Source of the DNA: a virus
Virus record (IMG/VR): IMGVR_UViG_3300049914_000192
Location: 1 to 32,412 of that record
Direction: 5' to 3' (one strand)
Length of the DNA stretch: 32,412 nucleotides
The translations under genes were made by a program, and so were the position numbers. The first letter of the stretch is position 1, and each line of letters opens with the position of its first letter. This document shows positions 9,320 through 16,123 of the stretch, in pieces. The notes under the pieces are model-generated. The model made no database searches and had not been told where the DNA came from. It saw nothing but the letters and a program-made list of their open reading frames with translations.

Positions 9320-10027
9320 TTAAGCTCCCTTTCCGAACATCCCGGGGAAAGCTGTTCCAAGCGAACCAAGCGCGCCCGCCGCACTTCCAGCCCCACCGAG
9401 AAGCGCGAGCATCTGGTCAAAGGGGCTCTTACCTTGCGAGAACATCGGTACGGCCGCTCCCGCGAGGTTCCCAGCGTTAAGACCATACAACCCAAAGAGG
9501 TTCTGCAAGCCCTGACCTTGTGCTCCCGCGTACTGGTTCAGAGTATTCCCATAGAGGTTATTAAGCAACCCAAAGTTCTCTGAAGCGATCTTCCCGCTAA
9601 GATCTCCCATACTCTGCTGCATGGCCTGGTTCCCTGCGAGCATGTTGGCGCCAGAATACTTCGAGCCAAGACCTGCAAACATCGAGGCTGCGTCGTTGAT
9701 GCCCTTCTGTCCGAGTTGCTGCGCTCGCCCCGTTTCGGCTTCACTCGCGCTTCGAGTTAAACCCTGAAGCGATGGAGCCGTCGACAGGAACTGGTTCATA
9801 AACCCGCCCTGGCTCATCGGGTTCATGTATTGCGAGAGAAGCCCAGAAGAGCCTCCACCCCCGAACAACATCTGCATGAGCATGTTTTGTTCGTTCCCGG
9901 TTTGCTGCATCCAACCCGGTGCGTAAGGGTTTAACTGGTTTACCGGTTGCCTGAAGAAGCTCCCCTGTAGCCCTGCTCCATGCTGAGGGTCTGTTGCTGG
10001 GAGAGTAAAATCCCATCCTGTTGGCAT
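9320..10027 (-). CDS. Small Gly/Gln-rich ejection-type virion protein, 235 aa
   Basis: ATG at 10027 with AAGGAGA upstream. The protein is strikingly rich in Gly, Gln, Ala, Met and Leu with few charges (MLMQMLFGGGGSSG, NLYGNTLNQYAGAQGQG). It ends in a hydrophobic Gly/Ala segment (LLGGAGSAAGALGSLG) that could insert in or cross a membrane. This composition is typical of small phage internal virion or DNA-ejection proteins, which form a conduit through the cell envelope. It follows the tail nozzle gene and precedes two larger putative ejection proteins. Its stop is two bases from the next start codon. The role is inferred from composition and context, not from a recognised family signature. Confidence 0.7.
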   Translation of the reverse strand: MPTGWDFTLPATDPQHGAGLQGSFFRQPVNQLNPYAPGWMQQTGNEQNMLMQMLFGGGGSSGLLSQYMNPMSQGGFMNQFLSTAPSLQGLTRSASEAETGRAQQLGQKGINDAASMFAGLGSKYSGANMLAGNQAMQQSMGDLSGKIASENFGLLNNLYGNTLNQYAGAQGQGLQNLFGLYGLNAGNLAGAAVPMFSQGKSPFDQMLALLGGAGSAAGALGSLGTAFPGMFGKGA

Positions 10028-10038
10028 CTTCGTTCTCC

Positions 10039-11907
10039 TTACCTGTTAGAAGCGAGATGGGTTTCCACCCCCGTTCCCACCGCTCTTAGAACAATCTCCT
10101 GTATCATATACTGCCCGCAAACCGACGAACTCTCGAGCTTGAACCGGAAGGTCGAGCTTCTCATCCTGAAGTTCACGTAGTTTTCCTTCGTTCCTGCCTT
10201 GATCAAAAGTGGTCGACCCGTCGCGGTTACCTCTCTCCAGATATCCCCGGAATCGTTAGAAATCTTTACCATGAAAAGAAGATCTTCCGCGATAGGATCT
10301 TTGATTTTCAGTGAGATCCTCAGGTGAACCCGTTCTTCATCCGGAGCACCATAGTCAAAATCTCCGCTCTCGATCCGAGTAGAGATGACATCCAAAGAAA
10401 CATCTTTCGTTACTGAAGCATCTCCGTAGTATCTTATGGTGCTCCCGTTTCCGATATACACCCTCGCGCTGTCGGGAGTTCCGATGGAGTCGTAACTCGG
10501 GAACACTCCCAAGCCGGTATCGTAGCTATACGGTGCCCCACCGAGCCAGGTATCATAAGTAAACCCTCTTGTGATCTGCTTCCTCCCGATGAAGTTCCCA
10601 GCGGTTTCCTCGTAGGTCCAGCTCTTCGCCCTATAGTCAAAGCTGAAGATCTTCAAGAAACTCCCGGAAGAAGACGGCTCGGTAAACATCAGTCTTGTGT
10701 GCTCTGGATCTGCCGAGATCTGACAGGACCAGAGAGCTTCGGGGTCTTTGAAGAAGAGGTCCTTAATCGGGTCCCCAATCGCCTCCGGTGGGTTCAGATT
10801 AGCTCCAAGAAAGTAAATGTTATCATCCCCGACGAAGAAGTGGCCCCCAAGATACGGTAGAACCGCCCGATCCCCTACCAACCCCACTCCACCCATTTCA
10901 AGCTTCGTGTCCCATGCAACCGGAAGAGCATCCAAGAGGTTCGTCTGCCGACCCACCCAAATCGCGTCATTCATGTAGCACATGAGGTAGCTTTCGAGAG
11001 GTACGAGTCTCCTGATGAAGCCAGGCGTGTAAGGAAGATCCACAAACTGCAGAGCCGGGAGAACCGTCAGATCCAGCGCGGTGGTCCATCGAATCCTCTG
11101 CCGTTCGTCGAGGGTTCCAGCGGTTTCGACTGTTCTCGCAACGAAGAGCCGATCTTTGAAGAATGCGATGCAGTAGGGGTTCAGGCTGAAAGTCGCATCA
11201 GTGGAGTAGTAATCATACACCGTCGCAGAGACCAGAGGATCATACGCTCTTACCTCGCGCCTTCCATCGCAGATTAGAAGCTTTCCTTCAAGACTCAAAA
11301 CATCAGGGAAGTGCTTCGTTTGGGCGAAGATCGATCTTCGGATCTCGTATGACTTCCCCGATCCGCAAGTTCCTTCGTACGTTGTCAGATCCATCGAGGT
11401 ATCGCTGTTGATCACCCCGATGATACCCCACTTGTTGGTTCCACTCAGATCAGCGCAGTAGAAGACATCCCCTGCCTTAAGATCTGAAGCAGCAGTAGCC
11501 CAAAGACTTCCGCCAGCCCCGGCAACATGTGTAACTCCCGAAGCGAGAGTACAGGTAACTGTTCCAACCGCATACGACCACTTCACCAGGTTAAAGCTCG
11601 AGGTCAAGTAATACAGCATCCTGCTGTCGATAACGCAAGCTACCTGAACGCCATCCGATCTCCAAACCACATCCATCGTGTTAATCGGAGGATGAGTAAC
11701 CGAGGCTCCAGAGAGGTACGAGAGCAAGCCGTTTCTTCTCTGCAAGCCGCTCGTCCTGGCAAGGAGGTTGCTCACATCGAAAAACTCCCCCGCCTCGAGC
11801 GCTACCGCGGGGACATCTCTCCTAATACCCTTGCTCAAGGGTCGAAGAGCGAGGTCTTTCGCTTCTGGAGGGTTGCTATAGAACCTGTCCCCATAAATAA
11901 AACCCAT
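10039..11907 (-). CDS. Tail nozzle / stabilisation protein, beta-propeller-like (622 aa)
   Basis: I place the start at the ATG at 11907 (MGFIYGDRFYSNPPE), after AGGAGAAGAAA. A 32-codon upstream extension overlaps the preceding gene. The protein is almost all beta: repeated blade-like units such as IAFFKDRLFVAR, ESYLMCYMNDAIWVGR and GGHFFVGDDNIYFLG. The last is followed by an IGDPIKDLFF motif that is characteristic of podovirus tail nozzle / P22 gp10-like packaged-DNA stabilisation proteins. These hexameric beta-propeller proteins sit below the adaptor and close the tail channel. Length fits (P22-type nozzles are several hundred residues). The C-terminal region (VHLRISLKIKDP...) looks like an added beta-sandwich. 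The next genes encode the ejection-type proteins, consistent with this role. Confidence 0.65.
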   Translation of the reverse strand: MGFIYGDRFYSNPPEAKDLALRPLSKGIRRDVPAVALEAGEFFDVSNLLARTSGLQRRNGLLSYLSGASVTHPPINTMDVVWRSDGVQVACVIDSRMLYYLTSSFNLVKWSYAVGTVTCTLASGVTHVAGAGGSLWATAASDLKAGDVFYCADLSGTNKWGIIGVINSDTSMDLTTYEGTCGSGKSYEIRRSIFAQTKHFPDVLSLEGKLLICDGRREVRAYDPLVSATVYDYYSTDATFSLNPYCIAFFKDRLFVARTVETAGTLDERQRIRWTTALDLTVLPALQFVDLPYTPGFIRRLVPLESYLMCYMNDAIWVGRQTNLLDALPVAWDTKLEMGGVGLVGDRAVLPYLGGHFFVGDDNIYFLGANLNPPEAIGDPIKDLFFKDPEALWSCQISADPEHTRLMFTEPSSSGSFLKIFSFDYRAKSWTYEETAGNFIGRKQITRGFTYDTWLGGAPYSYDTGLGVFPSYDSIGTPDSARVYIGNGSTIRYYGDASVTKDVSLDVISTRIESGDFDYGAPDEERVHLRISLKIKDPIAEDLLFMVKISNDSGDIWREVTATGRPLLIKAGTKENYVNFRMRSSTFRFKLESSSVCGQYMIQEIVLRAVGTGVETHLASNR

Positions 11908-11909
11908 CT

Positions 11910-12125
11910 TTATTTCTTCTCCTGCCAGACGGAGATCCCCTGACAGCCCGCCGAGAATGTAAGAAACAGCGTCGCAAGTCCAAGTACAAGCGTAGTTTCC
12001 CACTTGAACGCGAGCCCCCCCGCAGAGATAAGAAGTGCCGCACCGAATCCAAGCACCGAGAGAAGCCGCTTGCTTGACTTCCCTTCAGGTCCTTCGAGAA
12101 ATCCGTCTTCCTGTTGTGTTGCCAT
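11910..12125 (-). CDS. Small two-helix membrane protein (71 aa), holin candidate
   Basis: I prefer the ATG at 12125 (MATQQEDGFLEG) to an in-frame TTG at 12149. The protein has a charged N-terminus (residues 1-20), then two hydrophobic helices (LLSVLGFGAALLISAGGLAF and TTLVLGLATLFLTFSAG) and a short charged tail (WQEKK). Small proteins like this beside an endolysin are often holins or accessory lysis proteins; no family is recognised. There is no ribosome binding site directly before the ATG. An AGGAGG lies 45 bases upstream, separated from the ATG by a strong hairpin (12134-12167). Its stop lies two bases before the nozzle gene start. Confidence 0.6.
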   Translation of the reverse strand: MATQQEDGFLEGPEGKSSKRLLSVLGFGAALLISAGGLAFKWETTLVLGLATLFLTFSAGCQGISVWQEKK

Positions 12126-12133
12126 TTTAGGTC

Positions 12134-12167
12134 GGGGCTGGCGGGCCAAAGGCCCGCCTCAGGCCCC
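12134..12167 (-). promoter_or_regulatory. Hairpin between AGGAGG and the start codon of the 71-aa membrane protein
   Basis: An outer 5-bp stem (12134-12138 with 12163-12167) and a perfect inner 8-bp stem (12140-12147 with 12151-12158, 3-base loop) form one long GC-rich hairpin. On the leftward message the order is AGGAGG (12176-12171), three bases, hairpin (34 bases), eight bases, ATG (12125). If folded, the hairpin would bring the Shine-Dalgarno sequence to about 11 bases from the start codon. There is no T-tract, so it is not a terminator. Confidence 0.55.
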
Positions 12168-12174
12168 TATCCTC

Positions 12175-12354
12175 CTAGTACCAGACTCCGAACTTCGCGT
12201 GTCCTGCCACCGAGAGAACCACCACAAGCACCAAGCAGATGATCCAGACGATCAAGCACGCCTGCACGAGGTCCCCCGGCAACGCATGGGTGATGATCCC
12301 GATGATCCAAAGAACAAAACAGACGATCGCCGCGATGAGAAGCGCTGTAAACAT
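12175..12354 (-). CDS. Tiny two-helix membrane protein (59 aa), overlooked gene
   Basis: Read directly from the gap between two lysis-region genes. ATG at 12354-12352 immediately follows the upstream stop (TAGATG), so translation is probably by reinitiation. The stop TAG is at 12175-12177. The 59 residues contain two strongly hydrophobic helices (MFTALLIAAIVCFVLWIIGII and VQACLIVWIICLVLVVVLSV) joined by a short loop with Pro, Gly and Asp (THALPGD). The tail is HAKFGVWY. This hairpin-like layout resembles small phage/bacterial two-helix membrane proteins that may be holins or antiholins; the family is not certain. Coupling to genes on either side and its clean hydrophobic pattern support it as real. 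Confidence 0.65.
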   Translation of the reverse strand: MFTALLIAAIVCFVLWIIGIITHALPGDLVQACLIVWIICLVLVVVLSVAGHAKFGVWY

Positions 12355-12555
12355 CTACGTCGTCTGCTTCGTAGGAAACAGCCCCAGGATTGCATCGACC
12401 ACCAGGAGGATCAGCGGCGACAGGATGATCCACCAGTTCGGCATCCAGTCAGGCGTCGCCTCCGGGGCGATCAGCTTGAAGAAGACGAGCACGACCCCCA
12501 CGACGAACTTGCTCCCGCGCGAGACCCACTTCTGCCACGTCCAGTTCTTGAACAT
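12355..12555 (-). CDS. Small membrane protein, holin-like (66 aa)
   Basis: ATG at 12555 (MFKNWTWQKWVSRG) lies five bases after a perfect AGGAGG. A GTG two codons earlier overlaps that ribosome site and is less likely. The N-terminus is basic and Trp-rich. Two hydrophobic segments follow (KFVVGVVLVFFKLIA and WWIILSPLILLVVDAILGLF), separated by a Pro/Trp-rich loop (PEATPDWMPN). It lies directly downstream of the endolysin gene, and its ribosome site overlaps that gene's stop region. Position and shape make it the best holin candidate of the cassette, but three other small membrane proteins compete for that role. Confidence 0.65.
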   Translation of the reverse strand: MFKNWTWQKWVSRGSKFVVGVVLVFFKLIAPEATPDWMPNWWIILSPLILLVVDAILGLFPTKQTT

Positions 12556-12564
12556 AAGCACCTC

Positions 12565-13059
12565 CTAGTACCCCCTGCACGCCTGCGCGTGCATCCAGTC
12601 TCCGGGCACCCAGTAGAAGCCACGCTCCATGAATGCCTCGGAGATGATCTTCGGTTGGTGGTCGTCAAACATCCCCATCAGGCAGAGATGCGGATTCAGA
12701 TCTATCGAGATTGCCCAGCAGTGAGTCGAAAGTTTCCTATCGTCCCTTCGATTCCTCCTAAACTCGAAACATCCCCCATAATAATCCCACTTCTTCTGTC
12801 TTAGCTCGGCGATTCCGACTTCTTTGATGATCTCCTCGAAAGCATCGCAAATCGCAGGACCTACAAGTCTGTGAGCCTGGATCTTTCCCACCATTCGCTG
12901 AGGGTTCCAACTCAGGCGGAGAGGCTGTGGAAGGAGAAAAACCTCCAGGTTCTCCTTCATCCAGGAAGGATCGCAGATTCCATCCTCATCCTTGTCGGGC
13001 TTACCGAACTTCTCTTCAATATCCTCGATCCCCCAGGGAACCGGAACTACATCAATCAT
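12565..13059 (-). CDS. Endolysin, peptidase M15 (L-Ala-D-Glu or D-Ala-D-Ala type)
   Basis: This 164-aa protein starts at the ATG at 13059 after GGAAGAAG. The C-terminal half carries the M15 zinc peptidase signature. STHCWAISIDLNP supplies His113 and Asp120 as metal ligands, and GDWMH supplies the catalytic acidic Asp154 and third ligand His157. The GGCFEFRRNRRDD segment before it matches the substrate-binding loop region of phage M15 endolysins. The N-terminal 50 residues are less typical. No signal peptide is present, so export would need a holin; several small membrane proteins follow directly. It is expected to cleave a peptide bond of the peptidoglycan stem for host lysis. The exact bond cut cannot be told from the sequence. 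Confidence 0.88.
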   Translation of the reverse strand: MIDVVPVPWGIEDIEEKFGKPDKDEDGICDPSWMKENLEVFLLPQPLRLSWNPQRMVGKIQAHRLVGPAICDAFEEIIKEVGIAELRQKKWDYYGGCFEFRRNRRDDRKLSTHCWAISIDLNPHLCLMGMFDDHQPKIISEAFMERGFYWVPGDWMHAQACRGY

Positions 13060-13068
13060 ACTTCTTCC

Positions 13069-13389
13069 TCAGTTCTTCAACACTAGCGCAAAAATCGCCA
13101 CGATGACCGCCCCGAGGGCAACGAAGATCGTTACCCACTCCCGAAGCGTAACGCCCTTACCCTTTTTCATTTCTATGTAAATCCGTTCAGACTGTTTGGC
13201 CTTGGCTTCATCTTCCTTGTGTTCCTGGTCATGATCGGACCGAGTCCAGAGCGTCGGTGCCTGGGCTTTCAAAACTACCATGTCTTCCCGTAGTCCTCGC
13301 ACCGTATCGATGAGCCCCTCACCATTCAACCCGACGACCGCGTACCATAAAGCATCGAGCACACCTTGGATCGTCTTCGGTTTCTCCAC
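13069..13389 (-). CDS. XhlA-like membrane protein with C-terminal anchor (106 aa)
   Basis: I place the start at the GTG at 13389 (VEKPKTIQGVLDALWY), six bases after AAGGAG; the frame is open a further ten codons. The protein has an N-terminal amphipathic region and a central charged, probably coiled-coil segment (RSDHDQEHKEDEAKAKQSERIYIEMKKG). A single C-terminal transmembrane helix follows (WVTIFVALGAVIVAIFALVL), ending two residues from the stop (KN). This layout, and its position next to the endolysin, resembles XhlA/haemolysin-type lysis accessory proteins. Similarity is architectural; no sequence match can be asserted. Ten bases separate it from the endolysin start. Confidence 0.6.
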   Translation of the reverse strand: MEKPKTIQGVLDALWYAVVGLNGEGLIDTVRGLREDMVVLKAQAPTLWTRSDHDQEHKEDEAKAKQSERIYIEMKKGKGVTLREWVTIFVALGAVIVAIFALVLKN

Positions 13390-13403
13390 AATCCGCTCCT
13401 TCT

Positions 13404-13625
13404 CTAATGCACAATGCAAACTGCATCTCCGTTCCTGTAAAGATCCCCAACAGCAAGCCCTCCCGCGATCGCAAGCAGGTTACTCGGGTACTCAGTCAAA
13501 GAAAGCCCTAACCTCCACGGTGAGATCAATCTCAAAATCGGCCTCGTGGAATCGGTAAAATCATCCTTCGCGAAAGCTTCAACAGGAAAGATCGAAGGGC
13601 TGAGGTTTCGAGTTTCAGGTCTCAT
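13404..13625 (-). CDS. Small virion-associated-type protein ending in AVGDLYRNGD
   Basis: This is a 73-aa ORF with ATG at 13625 and a GAGG upstream. The last 25 residues (AIAGGLAVGDLYRNGDAVCIVH) match a motif often seen at the C-terminus of small phage structural or tail-assembly proteins (GxxVGxLYRxGDxLxVV). The first 40 residues are variable (FPVEAFAKDDFTDSTRP). It lies eleven bases after the 219-aa tail protein gene and just before the lysis block. The role may be a small virion accessory or trimerising tip, but this is not established. Confidence 0.65.
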   Translation of the reverse strand: MRPETRNLSPSIFPVEAFAKDDFTDSTRPILRLISPWRLGLSLTEYPSNLLAIAGGLAVGDLYRNGDAVCIVH

Positions 13626-13635
13626 CTTTTCATCC

Positions 13636-14295
13636 TCAGTCCGTGTACCAGATCAGGATGAAGCCCCGGTTACCATCACCACCCATGGTATCGAAATTGG
13701 CGCTATCAAAACTTCCAGAAGCAGTTCTATAGAGCTGAACATTTGTCGAATCAAGGTTAGCGCCACCATTAGAATGCCCGGTCGAAGAAGCGTAGTCTAT
13801 GGGATAATGTGCATTATCAGTATCGCTTCGAATTATTATACGGACGCCTACTATCTTAGACAAAGTAAGACCGTGAGCTACATCAACCCCCGAGTTAGTA
13901 TCCATATTCCAAGTACCGATGTTAATGAGTTTAAGATGAACCCCCGCAACCTGAACCGCCCCCCAGGCAGATCCATCATAGACCCTCAATTGTTTCGTCG
14001 TAGCGTCGACATGAAGTCTGCCGTCATCATCAGTCGAGTTGAGCGCTCGAGTGCTATCTCCATCCGGAACAGTTGTCGGATCTCCTGCTGCGTAGCTCGC
14101 CCTCGCAGAACCCTTCCGATGGATGCCATGTCTTTCCTGGGTAGTTTCGCTGACCGCCCCACCATGCTCCCTCTCAGCTCTTTCCCTCACTGAAACCTTG
14201 ATCTCCCTCATGCGGTCATCCGCCGCACGAGGATCGTCCGTTCCCGCAGGGGTCAGCTCGTACGAGGTACCCCAGGTAACACTCGGAGTAGCCAT
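13636..14295 (-). CDS. Tail fibre / virion protein (219 aa)
   Basis: ATG at 14295 (MATPSVTWGTSYEL), with GAGGAGC upstream. The N-terminus contains DDPRAADDRMREIKVSVRERAEREH, a segment recurrent in phage tail fibre and minor virion proteins, probably a trimeric coiled coil. A short insert (DGRLHVDATTKQLRVYDGSAW) follows, like a beta unit used in tail proteins. The C-terminal half is Ser/Asn/Gly/Thr-rich and ends GFILIWYTD, consistent with a receptor-exposed beta domain. The C-terminal coding DNA is visibly more AT-rich than the neighbouring structural genes, which fits exchange of a host-recognition domain. The exact role is inferred. Confidence 0.65.
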   Translation of the reverse strand: MATPSVTWGTSYELTPAGTDDPRAADDRMREIKVSVRERAEREHGGAVSETTQERHGIHRKGSARASYAAGDPTTVPDGDSTRALNSTDDDGRLHVDATTKQLRVYDGSAWGAVQVAGVHLKLINIGTWNMDTNSGVDVAHGLTLSKIVGVRIIIRSDTDNAHYPIDYASSTGHSNGGANLDSTNVQLYRTASGSFDSANFDTMGGDGNRGFILIWYTD

Positions 14296-14309
14296 TCTTC
14301 ACGCTCCTC

Positions 14310-15245
14310 TTAAACCACCAAGGCGCCGATGTCTTCTCTCTCAAAAGCCATCTCGAGAGAGCTCTTCAGCGAGGACATGATATCTTCTATATCCTTCTTT
14401 GTTGCGTAGGCCCCGCCCCATTCCTGAGACCTTCTGAGGGCGATCCACTGCGCATAAAGCAGCAGAGCTTCATGGAAGCTTTCCGGGATGAGCGGGCGAT
14501 CGGTAAGAACCGTCAAGTCGTTAGGGATCTTCGAGTATTCCAACCGGTACCACTTCTCCGTATCGGGAGCAACATCGAAGACAATCGAAGCTCCAAGCGG
14601 AAGGTAGCTCGTCGGGTTTCCATGAACCAAAAGCGAACCCGCATAGTTCTCGAGCCTTCCCCCTTGCTGAAGATCAAAGCTTCCCGAAGGATCAGAAATC
14701 TTCAGGATCGCCGCGATCTGGGTCACCGGCGAGAGCATAATGTTGTCCCCCGCGTCGAAGGCAAGCGGTTCCCGGAAGAAGTACTCTCTCTTATAGAGCG
14801 AATAAGTGCTCGTCCCGTCAGGCGCTGTATCCCAAACTCGATCCACCGTTGCGGTTCTCGGAGTTCCGAAATCCACGATCAACCTAACCTGCCCAACTCC
14901 CAACCCTGCGGTGATCTCGATAATGTAGCCGTTATACCGGTCATCTTCCCAGCTCACCATGGTATCAAGAGTAACAGTGCTGCTCGTCGGAGAGGAAGCA
15001 ACTGTTCCGCTGATGACCAGAGTCTTGAAGAAGAGCTCTCCGCTTTGAATCGGGAACCTTACCTGCGAGCCATTCGGAAACTTCCAATTTACGATCCTCT
15101 TATAAGCCCTGTTGATCCACTTTAAGATCTTAATGGTTCCTACCATGGAAAGACTTACCGTCGTAGTTCCTGGAGTGTAAATCTCCAAATCACTCGACTC
15201 TCCGATAAGCTCGAAAACCTCTACCACCAGGTCTTCTACGGTCAT
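14310..15245 (-). CDS. Head-tail adaptor protein, SU10-like (311 aa)
   Basis: The start codon overlaps the upstream stop (ATGA, 15242-15245). The first 60 residues (MTVEDLVVEVFELIGES, TIKILKWINRAYKRIVNWKF) form helices like those of podovirus adaptor proteins that dock under the portal ring. A beta-rich middle follows (SSTVTLDTMVSWEDDRYNG, RTATVDRVWDTAPDG), and the C-terminus is again helical (PESFHEALLLYAQWIALRRSQEWGG). This helix-beta-helix layout and the about 300-residue length fit SU10-type adaptors; a P22 gp4-like role is the alternative. It lies among tail genes rather than next to the portal. Confidence 0.6.
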   Translation of the reverse strand: MTVEDLVVEVFELIGESSDLEIYTPGTTTVSLSMVGTIKILKWINRAYKRIVNWKFPNGSQVRFPIQSGELFFKTLVISGTVASSPTSSTVTLDTMVSWEDDRYNGYIIEITAGLGVGQVRLIVDFGTPRTATVDRVWDTAPDGTSTYSLYKREYFFREPLAFDAGDNIMLSPVTQIAAILKISDPSGSFDLQQGGRLENYAGSLLVHGNPTSYLPLGASIVFDVAPDTEKWYRLEYSKIPNDLTVLTDRPLIPESFHEALLLYAQWIALRRSQEWGGAYATKKDIEDIMSSLKSSLEMAFEREDIGALVV

Positions 15246-15391
15246 CTGTCAGCCTTCTTCTTCTTCGGTTTCTTACCTGTCGCCAGAGCCAGGCCTGTCT
15301 CCGACTGCGCGATCCTCGCTGCGCTTTCTTTCGAGTGACCCTTCTTGAGAAGAGCCTCGTACATCCTGTGAACCTTCGAGTTCTTAGGCAT
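15242..15391 (-). CDS. Small basic phage protein (49 aa)
   Basis: I place the start at the ATG at 15391 (MPKNSKVHRMYEALL); 17 in-frame codons upstream are within the preceding gene. The sequence VHRMYEALLKKGHSKESAARIAQSETG is a widely seen phage motif in very small proteins, followed by a Lys-rich tail (KKPKKKKADR). The basic composition and the short helix-hairpin-like motif suggest nucleic-acid contact, but no function is established. It overlaps the upstream gene by eight bases and the downstream adaptor gene by four, so it is translationally coupled to both. Confidence 0.7.
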   Translation of the reverse strand: MPKNSKVHRMYEALLKKGHSKESAARIAQSETGLALATGKKPKKKKADR

Positions 15392-15662
15392 AATATGCTT
15401 GGAGCTTCCCGGAATCCATCGTCGCTGCGATGATTCCATCAACGCGGCGGTTCGTCCCTTCGAGGGGGATGATGGTTTCGTAATTCGCCACCGGTGCCTT
15501 CATCGCTGCAATCTGGTTCCCCGCGGTGTCGGTGATGATCAGGTCATCTCCTGCTGAGGTGACATTGTACCACCTGAAGAAGTTGACGATCTTCAGCCCG
15601 GTTACCGCATCTCCCTGAGCCGCAAACATCGGCCGTCCGGTCGATTCTAAAGTTACCGCCAT
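15384..15662 (-). CDS. Small beta-rich virion-type protein (92 aa)
   Basis: ATG at 15662 lies within the end of the upstream gene, with AGGGGG a few bases upstream. The product is beta-rich (IVNFFRWYNVTSAGDDLIITDTAGN) and has no membrane segment. A polar segment (VANYETIIPLEGTNRRVDGI) follows, compatible with a small structural or decoration-like fold. It overlaps its neighbours on both sides by about ten bases. No family recognised; a minor virion role is suggested by its place in the tail module. Confidence 0.65.
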   Translation of the reverse strand: MAVTLESTGRPMFAAQGDAVTGLKIVNFFRWYNVTSAGDDLIITDTAGNQIAAMKAPVANYETIIPLEGTNRRVDGIIAATMDSGKLQAYYA

Positions 15663-16120
15663 TTCCTGCCCCCTCTCCTTATGACATACATAGCACCTTT
15701 GTTCCCGGGAGTAAAGGTCCCTCCCGAGACAGCTCCCGTCGTGTCGTGATCCTCACCTGAGTAGTCTGAGTACCCAGCTGAGTTCCAACCCCTGACCCTG
15801 TAGAAATACTCGGTTGATGCCTCTCCGGTCAGATCCGCGTAAGTCTGAACCCCTGCGAGAACCGAACCAATCTCAGCAAACCCGGAACCCCCTCCAGTTA
15901 GAGATCTTTCAACATAGATAATACTTGTTCCCGCTCCATCCACCCAGCTTAGATCTATCCTGTTCCACCCGCTCGCAACAGCATCCAGACTTGTCGGGTC
16001 GTCGGGTTCAACAACCGGAGGAACGTACTCCCCCATGAGGAGCATATCAGAGAACCAGGGCAGGACCGTCGAGACATCCTGCCCCGGTCCCCCAGTCCAA
16101 GGTACAACAATCGGGTCCAT
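15653..16120 (-). CDS. Fibronectin type III domain virion protein (155 aa)
   Basis: ATG at 16120. After a short N-terminal region of about 38 residues there is one fibronectin type III domain (about residues 40-130). Its hallmarks are the initial Pro-rich entry (PPVVEPDDPTSLDAV), the strand-B Trp (GWNRIDLSWV), the Leu/Tyr of strand E-F (TYADLTGEASTEYFYRVRGWN) and the closing SAGYSDYS motif. Such domains on phage virions often mediate weak contacts with cell-surface glycans. The C-terminus is Gly-rich and basic (VIRRGGRKWR). It sits between a 478-residue fibre-like protein and a 92-residue protein. Confidence 0.75.
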   Translation of the reverse strand: MDPIVVPWTGGPGQDVSTVLPWFSDMLLMGEYVPPVVEPDDPTSLDAVASGWNRIDLSWVDGAGTSIIYVERSLTGGGSGFAEIGSVLAGVQTYADLTGEASTEYFYRVRGWNSAGYSDYSGEDHDTTGAVSGGTFTPGNKGAMYVIRRGGRKWR

Positions 16121-16123
16121 CTT

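Noticed and set aside
12004-12804. 266-codon rightward ORF over the lysis block
   Set aside because: Antisense to several convincing genes with ribosome sites and a recognisable M15 peptidase; translation rich in Arg, His, Pro and Asp.
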